In this document: piece by piece, positions 25,391 to 34,419 of the stretch
Layout: every line of letters begins with the position of its first letter
Numbering within the stretch: position 1 is the first letter of the stretch
Notes under the pieces: model-generated
Databases searched by the model: none
What the model was told of the DNA's origin: nothing
Seen by the model: only the letters and a program-made list of their open reading frames with translations
Program-made: the position numbers and the translations under genes
Source: SYIM01 sp039800325
GTDB lineage: Bacteria > Pseudomonadota > Gammaproteobacteria > Burkholderiales > Burkholderiaceae_E
Assembly: GCA_039800325.1 (NCBI GenBank)
Contig: JBDLQY010000157.1
Coordinates: 17,017 to 81,016, forward strand
Direction: 5' to 3'
DNA length: 64,000 bases

Positions 25391-28027
25391 GTGCGCTTGT
25401 TCCGCGTCAAGCACTCTGAGCAGCCAGGGATACAACTTGTTGGCATCGACCGGCTTGCCAAGAAACTCGCTCATGCCCGCCGCCAGGCAAGCCTCGCGGG
25501 TTTCGGTGAACACATCGGCTGTCAGCGCCGCAACCGGGACTTGCTGCCAGCCCGGCAACTGGCGAGTCGCCCGCGTCGCCTCGATACCGTCCATCTGCGG
25601 CATCTGCAGGTCCATCAGCACCGCGGCGTAGTGCCCTGCCCGGGCCATCTGAAGCGCCTGCTCGCCATCGCCGGCGATCGCAACCTCAAGCCCGGCTCGC
25701 TCCAGCATCAGCCGCATCAAGGCCTGGTTGATCATGTCGTCCTCGGCCACCAGGATCGGCTTACCGGCGTGGCGTGCACTCAGCGCCTGGACCGCAAGCT
25801 CGCCCGGGGATTCTTCCGCTGCCTGCGGGGTCAGCGGCTGCGCGGTCGGCGCTTGCGCAGACGGCAGATGTTCAAGCTCCAGCGGCACCCAAAACCAGAA
25901 GCAACTACCTTGCCCCAGGGTGCTGTGCACGCCCACCTCACCACCCATCAACTCGACGATCCGCCGGGTGATGTCCAGCCCAAGGCCGGTGCCGCGCTTG
26001 TCCGCCCGCAACTGGGCGAAGGGCTGGAGCAGCTCGCCCAGCCTGTCCGGCGCAATACCCGCTCCGGTATCGTGCACCTCAAAGCGCAGATGTGAGCTGC
26101 CCCCTGTCGCCGGACCGTCAGCCAGCGCCCGCACCTGCAGCCGCACCTGGCCGCGCTCGGTGAACTTGACCGCGTTGGACAGGTAGTTGAGCAGCGCCTG
26201 CTTGATCAAGCCCTCATCACCAACCAGCTGCTGCGGTAGATGCCTGGTGTCATCGCAAACCAGCTCGATGCCACTTGCCTGCGCAGCCGGTCGCACCACG
26301 TCCAGCGCGCTGTCCAGCAAGGCGCCTAGCGTAAACGGGGCTGGCGTCACGCTCTGCTGCCCGGCCTCGATGCGCGCCAGATCAAGCACATCGCTGATCA
26401 GGCCCAGCAGCTGTTGCGAGCTCGCCGTGATCTGCTCGAGATATGCGCTCTGGCGTGTGTCCAGTCCGGTTTTCCCCAGCAGGTAGCCGTAGCCGGTCAG
26501 CGCGTTCAGCGGCGTGCGCAGCTCATGGCTGACCTTGGCCAAAAACTGGCTCTTGGCCTCGTTGGCAAACCGGGCCTGCTCGCGCTGCTGTTCGGCCAGC
26601 TTGCGGTCGGTGATGTCGCGATTCACCGTCAGTATCTTGTCGACCTGGCCGTCTGGCCCCAGTATCGCGCGCCCGCTTGCCTCGACCCAGCGCATTTCAC
26701 CGCTCGGCAAGACCCAGCGGGCATCGTACCGCGTTTGCCGGCCAGTTGCGACCATATCGCCCCACAGCTCGCACAGGCGTTCGCGATCGTCCGGATGAAT
26801 CAGGGTCGTTTCCGGGTCCGCCATCACACGATCGATCATGTGATCCTCGTGACGGAGCCGAAGCAGCGATAGGCTGTCAAACACCAGTGTGCCGTCGGCA
26901 TTCCACAACTGCACGAATTCAGTCTGGTTTTCAGTGATCAGACGGTACTTCGCCTCGCTCTCGGCCAGTGCCCGTTCGGCCAGCATTTGCGGTGTGACGT
27001 CGATCACGAAGCGCACCTTGCCCACAACATCGCCTTGTACATTACGGACCGGCTCGGTATGACCAGCCGTCCAAAAGGTGCTGCCATCGGCATGCCGGAC
27101 CGCACGGATCGCAGTTTCCCGAGAGGCCTCTCCCCTGCTTATCGCTTCCAGGGTTTCTCTCATCGCCGCGTGGTGTTCGGGGTCAGCAAAATCCAGCAGG
27201 CTGCGCCCCAGCACTTGCTCCCGTGTGTAACCGCTCATCGCACAAATTGCGGGATTGACGTCCTGGATAATCCCTTGCAGGTCAGATTTCACCACACCGA
27301 TCAGGCTTTTCCCGAGCAGCGCACCGAGTTGCTGATCCGCCTCGTTTCGGGCTGCAGCGATCGCAGCCTGCTTGTCCTTCTCCTCGCGCGCCAGTTGCTC
27401 GGTGATGTCGCGATGAGTGATCAGCACGCCATCCACATCACCGTTTGACAAACGGAGCGGTACCGCAATCGCATCCGACGTGATAACGCGCCCATCATGG
27501 CCGAGCAGCTTGACCCGGTCGCGTGCGACTCCCCCGGTGCGGACTACGTCCATCAGTTGCCGGCGGATCCGGTCACGGTCGTCTGGATGAATCAGATTCC
27601 CAATCGGCTCACCCAGGTCGGACTTGTCCGCAAACGCAAGCGCCGCAGCATTTCGAAAGACAATCACGCCGTGCCGGTCAAGAATCGTGATCAGATCTAG
27701 AGATGACTCACTGATTGCCTTGAACCGGCTTTCATTTCGAAGCGCGGCCAGCGCCTGTTTTTGCTCGTCGCGTTCACGCTCCAGCAAAACCTTGTCGTGA
27801 ACATCGAAATGGGTCACCAACACCAACCCGGTATCACCCGAGCTATCCCGCAGCTCCTTGGCGCGGGCGAAAAACCAGCGGTAGCTGCCATCGGCTTGCT
27901 TGAGCCTGACCGTGACTTCGTGGCTGTCGCGCTGACTATTTCTCAGCTTATGCAACGCGTCAAATGCAATTTGACGGTCGTCCGGATGCAACAAGACGCC
28001 GGGCGTCGACTCATCCGCGCCCGGCAC
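25388..28027 (-). CDS. Hybrid sensor histidine kinase with PAS repeats and receiver domain
   Basis: The open frame encodes 879 residues from a GTG at 28027. It holds a truncated PAS (1-75), three further PAS/PAC units (about 98-215, 235-350, 360-475), a HisKA domain with VSHELRTPLN (H501), an ATPase domain (NAVKF, DTGAGI, GTGLGL) and a C-terminal receiver with phospho-acceptor D806 (LMDLQMPQMDG) and K858. No membrane segment is seen, so it is cytoplasmic. The reading frame continues upstream beyond 28027 with PAS-like sequence and is cut by a TAA at 28100-28102; the present protein therefore lacks the natural N-terminus and may be inactive or altered. No response regulator gene is adjacent. 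Confidence 0.8.
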   Translation of the reverse strand: MPGADESTPGVLLHPDDRQIAFDALHKLRNSQRDSHEVTVRLKQADGSYRWFFARAKELRDSSGDTGLVLVTHFDVHDKVLLERERDEQKQALAALRNESRFKAISESSLDLITILDRHGVIVFRNAAALAFADKSDLGEPIGNLIHPDDRDRIRRQLMDVVRTGGVARDRVKLLGHDGRVITSDAIAVPLRLSNGDVDGVLITHRDITEQLAREEKDKQAAIAAARNEADQQLGALLGKSLIGVVKSDLQGIIQDVNPAICAMSGYTREQVLGRSLLDFADPEHHAAMRETLEAISRGEASRETAIRAVRHADGSTFWTAGHTEPVRNVQGDVVGKVRFVIDVTPQMLAERALAESEAKYRLITENQTEFVQLWNADGTLVFDSLSLLRLRHEDHMIDRVMADPETTLIHPDDRERLCELWGDMVATGRQTRYDARWVLPSGEMRWVEASGRAILGPDGQVDKILTVNRDITDRKLAEQQREQARFANEAKSQFLAKVSHELRTPLNALTGYGYLLGKTGLDTRQSAYLEQITASSQQLLGLISDVLDLARIEAGQQSVTPAPFTLGALLDSALDVVRPAAQASGIELVCDDTRHLPQQLVGDEGLIKQALLNYLSNAVKFTERGQVRLQVRALADGPATGGSSHLRFEVHDTGAGIAPDRLGELLQPFAQLRADKRGTGLGLDITRRIVELMGGEVGVHSTLGQGSCFWFWVPLELEHLPSAQAPTAQPLTPQAAEESPGELAVQALSARHAGKPILVAEDDMINQALMRLMLERAGLEVAIAGDGEQALQMARAGHYAAVLMDLQMPQMDGIEATRATRQLPGWQQVPVAALTADVFTETREACLAAGMSEFLGKPVDANKLYPWLLRVLDAEQAH

Positions 28028-28165
28028 GGCACGCCTGGCTTGCCGCGACGCCTCGTTCAGAAAGACGATCTGCCCGGATGAATCGAGGACCTGGACGTGT
28101 TAGAGCTGATTGTGCGCGATCAACTCGAGCAGTTGTCGCAGATGCTGATTGTCTTTTGGCGTCAT
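28028..28165 (-). pseudogene. 5' end of the sensor kinase gene, cut off by an in-frame stop
   Basis: From the ATG at 28165 the frame reads 21 codons (ending LLELIAHNQL), then TAA at 28100-28102, then 24 codons (HVQVLDSSGQIVFLNEASRQ and beyond) that run straight into the kinase frame. The second part completes the first PAS domain. One base change (for example GAA to TAA) explains it. Confidence 0.7.
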
Positions 28166-28350
28166 GGTTGGCGGATGAAACATCGCATCACCGCGAAATT
28201 ACCTGACTTTCCAGTCACGGTCTTCAGTCGCATTAGACGCCTCCGGCAACCCGATTTGTATCGGGAGTGCAAATTGTCGGATCAATCGCTGGTCATTGGG
28301 GCGCTGTCTGGCTTGGATTCAGCTCCCGGTGGCAAGGTCGGGTGCTGGGG

Positions 28351-28420
28351 CAGACTCTTCTCGCAAATCCGCTGATTGCGCAAGGCAACGGTGGGTTTCG
28401 TTTTTTCTGCGCTGAGTAGC
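28351..28420 (+). repeat. tRNA-Pro terminator block, copy 3
   Basis: Repeats 24490-24560 with few mismatches, including CTGATTGCGC, GGCAACG, GTGGGTT and the tail TTTTTTCTGCGCTGAGTAG. It divides the kinase module from the higBA module. Confidence 0.8.
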
Positions 28421-28468
28421 CGGGTTAGCGACTCGCACAGCTCAGTGGTGCTTCTCGCGCATGAAAGT

Positions 28469-28759
28469 CTATGCAGCAGCCAAGGGCTCCACGCCCAGCT
28501 CGGCACGCCGCCCCTGCAGCATCCACAAATCATACGCAGCCTGATGTCCCAGCCAGCTGGCAGCACTTTTGCCAAACGCCAACTCCAAACGCAATGCCAT
28601 TTCCGGTGACACGGCCGCCTTGCCATTGACAATTTCAGACAGAGTCTTTCGCGACACATGCAGCTTCTTCGCAACTGCCGTGATGCTCATCCCCATCGGC
28701 TCAATCCACAACTCAGACAAAATCTCACCGGGATGCGGTGGGTTGTACATGGTCGCCAT
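28469..28759 (-). CDS. higA: HigA-family antitoxin
   Basis: 96 residues from the ATG at 28759, which follows an AAGGAG site; a ten-residue upstream extension is rejected for that reason. NPPHPGEILSELWIEPMG is the HigA N-terminal signature, and ITAVAKKLHVSRKTLSEIVNG is the helix-turn-helix. The C-terminus (SWLGHQAAYDLWM) matches the family. It neutralises the HigB mRNA-cleaving toxin encoded immediately upstream and represses the operon, in the toxin-first order typical of higBA. Confidence 0.9.
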   Translation of the reverse strand: MATMYNPPHPGEILSELWIEPMGMSITAVAKKLHVSRKTLSEIVNGKAAVSPEMALRLELAFGKSAASWLGHQAAYDLWMLQGRRAELGVEPLAAA

Positions 28760-28773
28760 CTTGCACGCTCCTT

Positions 28774-29052
28774 TCAGTGGTAATCCCAATAATTCACTAT
28801 TTGGGCATCACCGTTTTCAAACCGGAATGTGACCCGCCAGTTGGCTTGCACAGTCACCGCCCACAGCCCCTCCAACTCACCTTTAAGTTGGTGCAGACGC
28901 AAGGCCGGAGCCGCCATGTCTTCAATACTCCTGGCTTGATCCAACAGGGCCAGGATCAGACGCAAACGCTTTGCATGTTTAGCCTGCACGCCAGCAAGGC
29001 TGCCTTGCAGGAAGAACTTTTCCAGTCCTTTGTGAGCGAACGATTTGATCAC
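28774..29052 (-). CDS. higB: HigB-family toxin (RelE fold)
   Basis: 92 residues starting from GTG at 29052. FAHKGLEKFFLQG, HAKRLRLILALLDQA, LHQLKGELEGLWAVTV and NWRVTFRF...YWDYH are hallmarks of HigB, a ribosome-dependent mRNA interferase. The gap to higA is 14 bases. A perfect palindrome sits ten bases upstream of the start. Confidence 0.9.
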   Translation of the reverse strand: MIKSFAHKGLEKFFLQGSLAGVQAKHAKRLRLILALLDQARSIEDMAAPALRLHQLKGELEGLWAVTVQANWRVTFRFENGDAQIVNYWDYH

Positions 29053-29061
29053 TCGTTGATC

Positions 29062-29078
29062 GTAACCCGTTGGGTTAC
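29062..29078. promoter_or_regulatory. Putative HigA operator
   Basis: GTAACCC-GTT-GGGTTAC, a perfect 7-base inverted repeat just upstream of higB, in the position expected for autorepression. Confidence 0.6.
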
Positions 29079-29141
29079 ATGTTGCAAGGATTTTTGACGA
29101 CCCAATCCGTTCGGTCAGATGCTCAAGAAAGGCTGCGCAAA

Positions 29142-29487
<346 letters not shown>

Positions 29488-29569
29488 TGCTGGCCAGCGT
29501 GGGCCAGGACGGGCGGCCAGGTTTGCTACAGGGCCAAGTAGCCTCTTCTCCAGAGGTCTGTGCTTAACT

Positions 29570-29923
29570 TCAATCGTGGACCACAAGACCGATTGTGCTG
29601 AGCTCTACGAAACGTGAATTGCCCAGCGCTGCATGGATTGAGGCCCAGTGTCGATCGATCAAGGATTCGAGCGCGTCATTACGGATGTTTCCGGTCGTAA
29701 TCAACCAAAGCCTCGCCGGTACGCCGTTCAGAATGTAGGACTGAACGAAATCATCGTCCTTCGTCACAATAAACCTGCCTTCCAGGTCAGCGTGAGCAAT
29801 CAGCGCTTGGTCCGTCGATGCGTTTCCCGAGGGCAGGTCAAAGGTATGAATTGCGTCGAGCCCGCGATCGTTCAGCCATCGCGCCAAACGCCGCGGTAAC
29901 TGCGCATCGATCAGGAACTTCAC
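29570..29923 (-). CDS. DUF5615 PIN-like toxin candidate
   Basis: 117 residues beginning MKFLIDAQLPRRLARWLNDRG, the acidic D6 start of PIN-like/Mut7-C proteins, followed by THTFDL-like (HTFDLPSG), DQALIAHA and IVTKDDDFVQ with further acidic residues. These DUF5615 proteins pair with DUF433 antitoxins and are presumed RNases. The gene overlaps its partner by four bases, so it forms a toxin-antitoxin-like pair. Confidence 0.8.
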   Translation of the reverse strand: MKFLIDAQLPRRLARWLNDRGLDAIHTFDLPSGNASTDQALIAHADLEGRFIVTKDDDFVQSYILNGVPARLWLITTGNIRNDALESLIDRHWASIHAALGNSRFVELSTIGLVVHD

Positions 29924-30144
29924 GCTGCAAGGGGCTCGATGTGTCGTATGCGCGATAAGCGCGCCGCGAATGCCAAGACCGCATGAATGTCAGCCAGCTC
30001 AAGGTCAGGGTAATCGTCAATGATCTCCTGCGGCGTCATGCCTGCGGCCAACCACTGCAGCACCACCTCGACCGGATAGCGCAGACCGCGCACGCAGGGT
30101 TTGCCGTGGCAGACATTGGGATCGATAGTGATTCGTTCAATCAT
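29920..30144 (-). CDS. DUF433 antitoxin candidate
   Basis: 74 residues from the ATG at 30144. MIERITIDPNVCHGKPCVRG and YPVEVVLQWLAAGMTPQEIIDDYP are the DUF433 signature, a winged-helix protein found with DUF5615 PIN-like toxins. A 29-residue upstream extension contains no family sequence and is rejected. It precedes and overlaps the toxin by four bases (ATGA). The IS21 element begins 61 bases upstream and may have replaced part of its promoter. Confidence 0.82.
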   Translation of the reverse strand: MIERITIDPNVCHGKPCVRGLRYPVEVVLQWLAAGMTPQEIIDDYPDLELADIHAVLAFAARLSRIRHIEPLAA

Positions 30145-30216
30145 GACGGTTCCAGGCGGAGGACTGTTTCCTGAGCTTAGGCAATTCGCTGGCATCCCGC
30201 AAGGTGTCACCGACCG

Positions 30217-30254
30217 GTCTAATGGAGCCACCCGTGATCGGATCTAATGGAGCC
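30217..30254. repeat. IS21 left-end repeats (two copies)
   Basis: TCTAATGGAGCCA occurs at about 30218-30230 and 30242-30254, 24 bases apart, in inverse orientation to the right-end array. These are the usual multiple transposase-binding sites of IS21 ends. Confidence 0.8.
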
Positions 30255-30319
30255 AGTTCAGGGCTGCGATCCGGGCATTTCGGCAGGCGTATTTTGCCCT
30301 GTTTCGGTTGAAATCCGAA

Positions 30320-31135
30320 TCACGGTTTTTGCCGTTTTCCGGGCCCCGGTTTTGACGCTGTGGGCAGCGCGGAGGGCGCTGCGGTTTCTGGGTCGGTTTG
30401 CTGGCCGCGCGGGCTTCTCTGACTGCGCCCCTCGAGCGCGATGCAGTAAGCGCCGTGCAGGAGTCGGTCGACGGTTGCAGCACCCAATATCTTGTTGTTC
30501 GTGAACGCCTCCTGCCATTCATCGGCCGCAAGGTTGCTAGTGATCACGGTGGGCAACTTCTCGTAGCGGGCGGCCACGATCTCGTGCAAATCGTCGTCGT
30601 GAGGCGAGGCGATCGGCTTGAGCGCAAAGTCATCGATGATCAGCAGCGTCACCTTGGCCAGCATCTTCATCCGCCGCTCGTAGACGCCCGATAGGCGGGC
30701 GCGGTTGAGCGCGCCAAACAGCTGCGACCGCGTGGCGAAGTGCACCTCGTGGCCGAGCCTGACTGCCTGGTGCCCGATTGCCTGCGCGAGATGGCTCTTG
30801 CCCGTACCGACCGGGCCGACGATGTGTACCGGCGCAGCCTCGCCGATGAAGCGGCAGGTGAGGAGGTCGTTGACGCTGGCACGACTGACCCCGGGCGTGC
30901 GCTCGAAGTCGAATTGCTCGATCGTCTTGGCACTGTGAAAGGCGGCACGCCGCAGGCGCACCGAGAGTCGCTGCTGTTCGCGCCGCGCAATCTCATCGCC
31001 CAGCAGCAACGTGAGAAAGTCGATCGGTGCCATATGCTCCTGCAGAGCCTGGCGATTGCGAACCTCCAAGCTGTCGAGCATGCCGGATAGCCGCAGCGTG
31101 CGCAGCATCGAACCGAGTTCGGGAAACGAATTCAT
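30320..31135 (-). CDS. istB: IS21-family helper ATPase IstB
   Basis: 271 residues with Walker A GPVGTGKSH and Walker B LLIIDDFA, and the typical IstB opening (LRTLRLSGMLDSLEVR). IstB is the AAA+ helper that stimulates transposition and target selection. The last 35 residues form a low-complexity proline/serine/arginine tail. The gene starts 12 bases after istA ends. Confidence 0.95.
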   Translation of the reverse strand: MNSFPELGSMLRTLRLSGMLDSLEVRNRQALQEHMAPIDFLTLLLGDEIARREQQRLSVRLRRAAFHSAKTIEQFDFERTPGVSRASVNDLLTCRFIGEAAPVHIVGPVGTGKSHLAQAIGHQAVRLGHEVHFATRSQLFGALNRARLSGVYERRMKMLAKVTLLIIDDFALKPIASPHDDDLHEIVAARYEKLPTVITSNLAADEWQEAFTNNKILGAATVDRLLHGAYCIALEGRSQRSPRGQQTDPETAAPSALPTASKPGPGKRQKP

Positions 31136-31147
31136 CGTGTGCGCTCC

Positions 31148-32710
31148 TCAGTGAAGGGTCGAGCCGGACGCAGACTGCTTGCCGCGGTAATAGCGCGCTT
31201 TACCCTGGTAGACCGGACTCGTAGTCGGCGGCGGCGGGGGCGGCACCTGATCGAGCCCCTTCTCGAGCATCACGCGAACGGTCCGCGAGGAAACCGTATC
31301 GACGTCGCCCATCCGCGCGCACGCGGCTTCCAGCCGCTCCTTGCCGAACCGCTCAGCCAACCGCAGTAACGACTGCACCCCGCGCAACCGATCCAGCACC
31401 CGATCGCCGAACATTCGGTTTACCAACGCCGCGCACGCTGGCCCGATTGCCTGGGCACGTTCCAAACAGTACTGGGGGTGGTGCATCTTCCAGGCCAGGG
31501 CCGATGGCGGCAGATGATCGTCAATGGTGAAACGTTGGCCGCGACGCTGGCCTCGCGGGTGTACGGCTACTGTCTCGTGAGCGTCGTTGAGGATCATCAC
31601 CTGCTGGGAGGTGGCGCGCAGCGTCGTGACCGTTCCGATCAGCCGGTACGGCACGGAGTACAGGCAGTAGTCGAACTGGACATGGGTGTCGCGGTGAACC
31701 TTCAGACGCGCCCAGGAACATACCTCGGGGGTGCGTGGCGGTAACGCCTTCAGGCTCGCGCGCTCGAGCTCGAACAGCACCAGTGGCTGCTGGCGGGTGG
31801 TGCCGTGCGTGCGTCGCCCGGCGACAGTCATCACCCAATCCAGAGCCTGCCGGTTGAGGTCTTCCAGGTTGCGGAAGGTGCGCAGTGGCAGGAAGTTGCG
31901 CTTGACGTACTTCACCCCCGACTCGACAATCCCCTTCTTGGCCGCATCAGCTGGCGGGCATGGACTGACAATGAAGCCGTACCCCTGTGCGCACTCGGCG
32001 TAGGCGCGATGCACCTCGGGATCATCGATGACGGCGCGCGTGATCGCGCACTTGGGGTTGTCGATGATGATCTTGGACGGCACGCCGCCGAAGTGGCGTA
32101 GCGCGCGATGATGGCACCGCTGCCAGGTCTCGGCGCTTTGGTCGAAGACAAATTCAACGTATTGATGCCTTGAAAAGCACAGCGTCATCACGAACAACCA
32201 GGTGCGGGTCTCGGTGCCACTGTCTGAGTCGACCAGCATCGGCCCCGCGCCGAAGTCCACTTGAGCAGCCTCGCCCGGTGCGAAGTCGAGGATCATCGTC
32301 GGCTCGACACGCAAGCCCTTGAGCTTGTCGAGGAACCGGCGAACGGAGCTGTAGTGCCCGGTGAACCCGTACTCGCGCACCAGCGCGGCGTAGATCGCTG
32401 CACCCTGAACGCCCTGCTCAAACCACTGCCTGATCCGCTCGGCAAACGGCTCGACGCTGGAGCGGCGCACCAACCCTACGCCAGCCGCTCCTACCCCCTT
32501 GCTGCAAGCCAGCGCCGCTACGATCTGCGCAGCCGAAGGCAATTGCGATTCCTCAGCAAGCCACCCCTGACGGGCCGCCAGCGCTCTGAGTTCGCCCACC
32601 TTGCGGCGCCCCAGGATGCTATCGCGGCTGATTGCTCGGTCGGTCTGACCTAGGCGCATCCGATACAGCGCCTCTTGATACTCGTGCATCTCGATTCTCC
32701 GGTTTGCCAT
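31148..32710 (-). CDS. istA: IS21-family transposase IstA
   Basis: 520 residues with an N-terminal helix-turn-helix and an RNase-H-fold core. The DDE triad is probably D152 (QVDFG), D217 (IIIDNP) and E263 (GIVESGVKYVK). A proline run (PPPPPPTT) precedes the C-terminus. All catalytic residues are present, so the element may be active. Confidence 0.95.
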   Translation of the reverse strand: MANRRIEMHEYQEALYRMRLGQTDRAISRDSILGRRKVGELRALAARQGWLAEESQLPSAAQIVAALACSKGVGAAGVGLVRRSSVEPFAERIRQWFEQGVQGAAIYAALVREYGFTGHYSSVRRFLDKLKGLRVEPTMILDFAPGEAAQVDFGAGPMLVDSDSGTETRTWLFVMTLCFSRHQYVEFVFDQSAETWQRCHHRALRHFGGVPSKIIIDNPKCAITRAVIDDPEVHRAYAECAQGYGFIVSPCPPADAAKKGIVESGVKYVKRNFLPLRTFRNLEDLNRQALDWVMTVAGRRTHGTTRQQPLVLFELERASLKALPPRTPEVCSWARLKVHRDTHVQFDYCLYSVPYRLIGTVTTLRATSQQVMILNDAHETVAVHPRGQRRGQRFTIDDHLPPSALAWKMHHPQYCLERAQAIGPACAALVNRMFGDRVLDRLRGVQSLLRLAERFGKERLEAACARMGDVDTVSSRTVRVMLEKGLDQVPPPPPPTTSPVYQGKARYYRGKQSASGSTLH

Positions 32711-32786
32711 CTGCCGCCCTCCTCAAAGTGGGCGGCGAGTATGGCCAGTTAAGGAAAACCGAAATGCCCAAGCGCTCCCCTGTCGC

Positions 32787-32918
32787 TGGCTCCATTAGGC
32801 GATCACGCGGTGGCGCCATTAACCGATCACGGACTGGCTCCTTTGCACCGATCACCAACTGGCTCCATTAAGCGATCACGGACTGGCTCCAATCATCCGA
32901 TCACGAAGTGGCTCCAAT
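32787..32918 (+). repeat. Six tandem IS21 right-end repeats
   Basis: TGGCTCCATT-type units begin at 32787, 32811, 32835, 32860, 32884 and 32909, a 24-25 base period, most followed by CGATCAC. Two or three such sites are usual; six is an expanded array. Confidence 0.88.
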
Positions 32919-33034
32919 GTGGCGGTCAATGACACCAGCGAAGGCTGCCGCGGGCGGCCAGGTTTGCTACACCTGATCCCTTCGCCTGCTTCGCCAATGC
33001 ACCTGTACGTTTGGCGACGGAGGGCATCAGGCAT

Positions 33035-33343
33035 TCATTTACTGACGGATTCCTCCTGGGCTATCTGCTCTCGTAACTTCTCGGTCAGCCAAATTTTCAT
33101 CAGCGACTGGTAGGGCACATCCATTTTGTTCGCCTGTTGGCGAATTCCGTCTAGCAAGCTGTCCGCCAGCCTCAGCGAGATGCTTGTGGTCGATGGTTTG
33201 AGGTTCTTGAACGTAGCGACCACCATTTTGGACGGGTCAAAGTATTGAGTCGCGTCATTGTCTTTCGACTCCCAGAATTCACGCTCTTTGGCTTCGGAGC
33301 GAAACTTCGGTATTGGTTTCACGTTACGTGCGGACTTGGTCAT
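33035..33343 (-). CDS. brnA: BrnA-like antitoxin
   Basis: 102 residues. The N-terminal half contains FRSEAKEREFWESKDNDATQYFD, the toxin-wrapping region of this group, and the C-terminal half (STTSISLRLADSLLDGIRQQANKMDVPYQSLMKIWL) is a ribbon-helix-helix DNA-binding domain. It starts 20 bases inside the toxin gene, the usual toxin-first brnTA layout. Confidence 0.83.
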   Translation of the reverse strand: MTKSARNVKPIPKFRSEAKEREFWESKDNDATQYFDPSKMVVATFKNLKPSTTSISLRLADSLLDGIRQQANKMDVPYQSLMKIWLTEKLREQIAQEESVSK

Positions 33344-33629
33344 AGATCAGCCTCTCCTTGCGATGTTGAGCGCGCGCCGAAATCACCCGGATCAATGTTT
33401 CTTCTTGGCGGAGCGTAAAGACGACGGCGAGCTCGCGCCCCTGGTTGGTTTTGCCTAGCGCCAGATAGCGAGCCTCATTCTGACTGTGGGCGCTGTCCAT
33501 GCTGATCAGCAAGGGTTGGTTAAAGAAGACCTCCTCTGCCTCGACCTGACTCACCCCGTGCTTGACCTCGCTCTTGCGTCTGTTGCCCGGATCCCATTCG
33601 AACCCAAGGATGCGATCAAAGTTAATCAT
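33324..33629 (-). CDS. brnT: BrnT-like toxin
   Basis: 101 residues. FEWDPGNRRKSEVKHGVSQVEAEEVF and ELAVVFTLR...IRVISAR match BrnT, a RelE-fold ribonuclease toxin (conserved EWD, KHG and ISAR elements). A perfect palindrome lies four bases upstream of the start codon. Length and motifs are complete, so the pair is probably functional. Confidence 0.88.
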   Translation of the reverse strand: MINFDRILGFEWDPGNRRKSEVKHGVSQVEAEEVFFNQPLLISMDSAHSQNEARYLALGKTNQGRELAVVFTLRQEETLIRVISARAQHRKERLIYDQVRT

Positions 33630-33632
33630 TGA

Positions 33633-33653
33633 TGTATATTATGAAAATATACA
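33633..33653. promoter_or_regulatory. Putative BrnA operator
   Basis: TGTATATT-ATGAA-AATATACA, a perfect 8-base inverted repeat directly before brnT, fitting autorepression by the ribbon-helix-helix antitoxin. Confidence 0.65.
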
Positions 33654-33765
33654 AAAAAGCGCAATGTTAGATGCTGGCGCTCGGTAAAAATTTCTGCGCT
33701 TTCGCAAGGGGTTGGCGAAGAAGAGGGTGGCTGTAATAATTTATCTTCGGGAGGCAGTGAACACG

Positions 33766-34023
33766 ATGTACGACGAAAGTGACTTGATCTTGTCTCCACT
33801 ACAGCAGACGTATCGCGCTGACGGTAAGAGCGTAAGAATCCAGATCTATCGGATGCCCGATACCGACTGGACGCTGGAGGTCGTCGACGAGTACAACAAT
33901 TCGACAGTCTGGGATGACCTCTTTGTATCAGACGCAGAAGCGCTGAGGGTGGCGCTGGAAGAGCTCGAAACCGACGGAATAGAGGCCTACATCGGCCTAG
34001 CTCCTGGGGAGCGCAGCCACTGA
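33766..34023 (+). CDS. Small hypothetical protein
   Basis: 85 residues starting MYDESDLILSPLQQTY, with a GGAGG site 12 bases upstream; an 18-residue in-frame extension is possible but lacks a ribosome site. It is acidic, with an alternating beta pattern (VRIQIYRMPDTDWTLEVVDE, STVWDDLF) ending in an acidic helix. No signal peptide or membrane helix. I do not recognise a named family. It is the last gene before the degenerate third tRNA copy. Confidence 0.65.
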   Translation: MYDESDLILSPLQQTYRADGKSVRIQIYRMPDTDWTLEVVDEYNNSTVWDDLFVSDAEALRVALEELETDGIEAYIGLAPGERSH

Positions 34024-34064
34024 ATCGAGGCGCGTTTGCGCAGGCGGTTCGGTCAGACGGCCGA

Positions 34065-34122
34065 GGGTGGAGCGCTACGTTCGGGACGTAGAGGCTGGAG
34101 CATCGAACGCTCACCCCGACCA
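34065..34122 (+). pseudogene. Degenerate third tRNA-Pro copy
   Basis: Matches the 3' 60 bases of tRNA-Pro: GAGCGCTACGTTCGGGACG (intact anticodon arm), a mutated T arm and a perfect CACCCCGACCA end. The 5' acceptor strand and most of the D arm are missing, so it cannot be a tRNA. Confidence 0.85.
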
Positions 34123-34390
34123 ACAATTCATCGATGGTCAGTCATTGATGCCCCGCAGGATCGTTCGGCTCGCGGGGCTTTGTTTTTCGGGGGGCTTCCT
34201 TCGGCTGTGGACGGGGTGTGCCAACTCTGGTTCCATTAAGCGTCCTTTGCTTTGAACGCTGCTGTAGCAAGGTCTGCGGTTCGCTACTCTGATTGGCAGG
34301 TATATGGGCTGGGGAGTGGTGTCAGCGTCAATTTTCTTTACGCTTGGGCCGTGGCTGATTGACAGCTTGGGGCTGGACCGTTTTTGAGCC
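34065..34390 (+). repeat. Long direct repeat, right copy
   Basis: Carries the tRNA remnant, a terminator (34150-34187) and the same non-coding tail as 29143-29487, ending CTGGACCGTTTTTGAGCC. With the left copy it brackets a 4.6 kb segment holding two toxin-antitoxin modules and the IS21 element. Confidence 0.85.
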
Positions 34391-34419
34391 GTTGACGTTA
34401 ATTTGGAGGACTACCACTG

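Larger units (their letters stand above)
30205..32934 (-). mobile_element. Complete IS21-family insertion sequence
   Basis: About 2.73 kb carrying istA and istB. I place the ends by aligning inverted termini: left TGTCACCGACCGG and right (reversed) TGTCATTGACCGC, both followed by TGGAGCCAC and CGTGATCGGAT. A sequence matching the left flank (GAGCTTAGGCAAT ... CCCGCAAGG) exists without the insertion at about 35097-35130 and ends exactly at the proposed left boundary. No target duplication is seen, and the right flank does not continue that copy, so one side was deleted or rearranged after insertion. Confidence 0.85.

Noticed and set aside
28097..28375. Plus-strand frame opposite the sensor-kinase 5' end
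   Set aside because: It is antisense to the interrupted PAS coding region, which has a clear protein reading on the other strand.
32787..32918. CRISPR-like array of 24-25 base repeats
   Set aside because: Units are contiguous without variable spacers of constant length, lie at the end of an IS21 element, match its left-end repeats in inverse orientation, and no cas genes are near.
34065..34122. Third functional tRNA-Pro
   Set aside because: It lacks the 5' acceptor strand and D arm, and its T arm is mutated.
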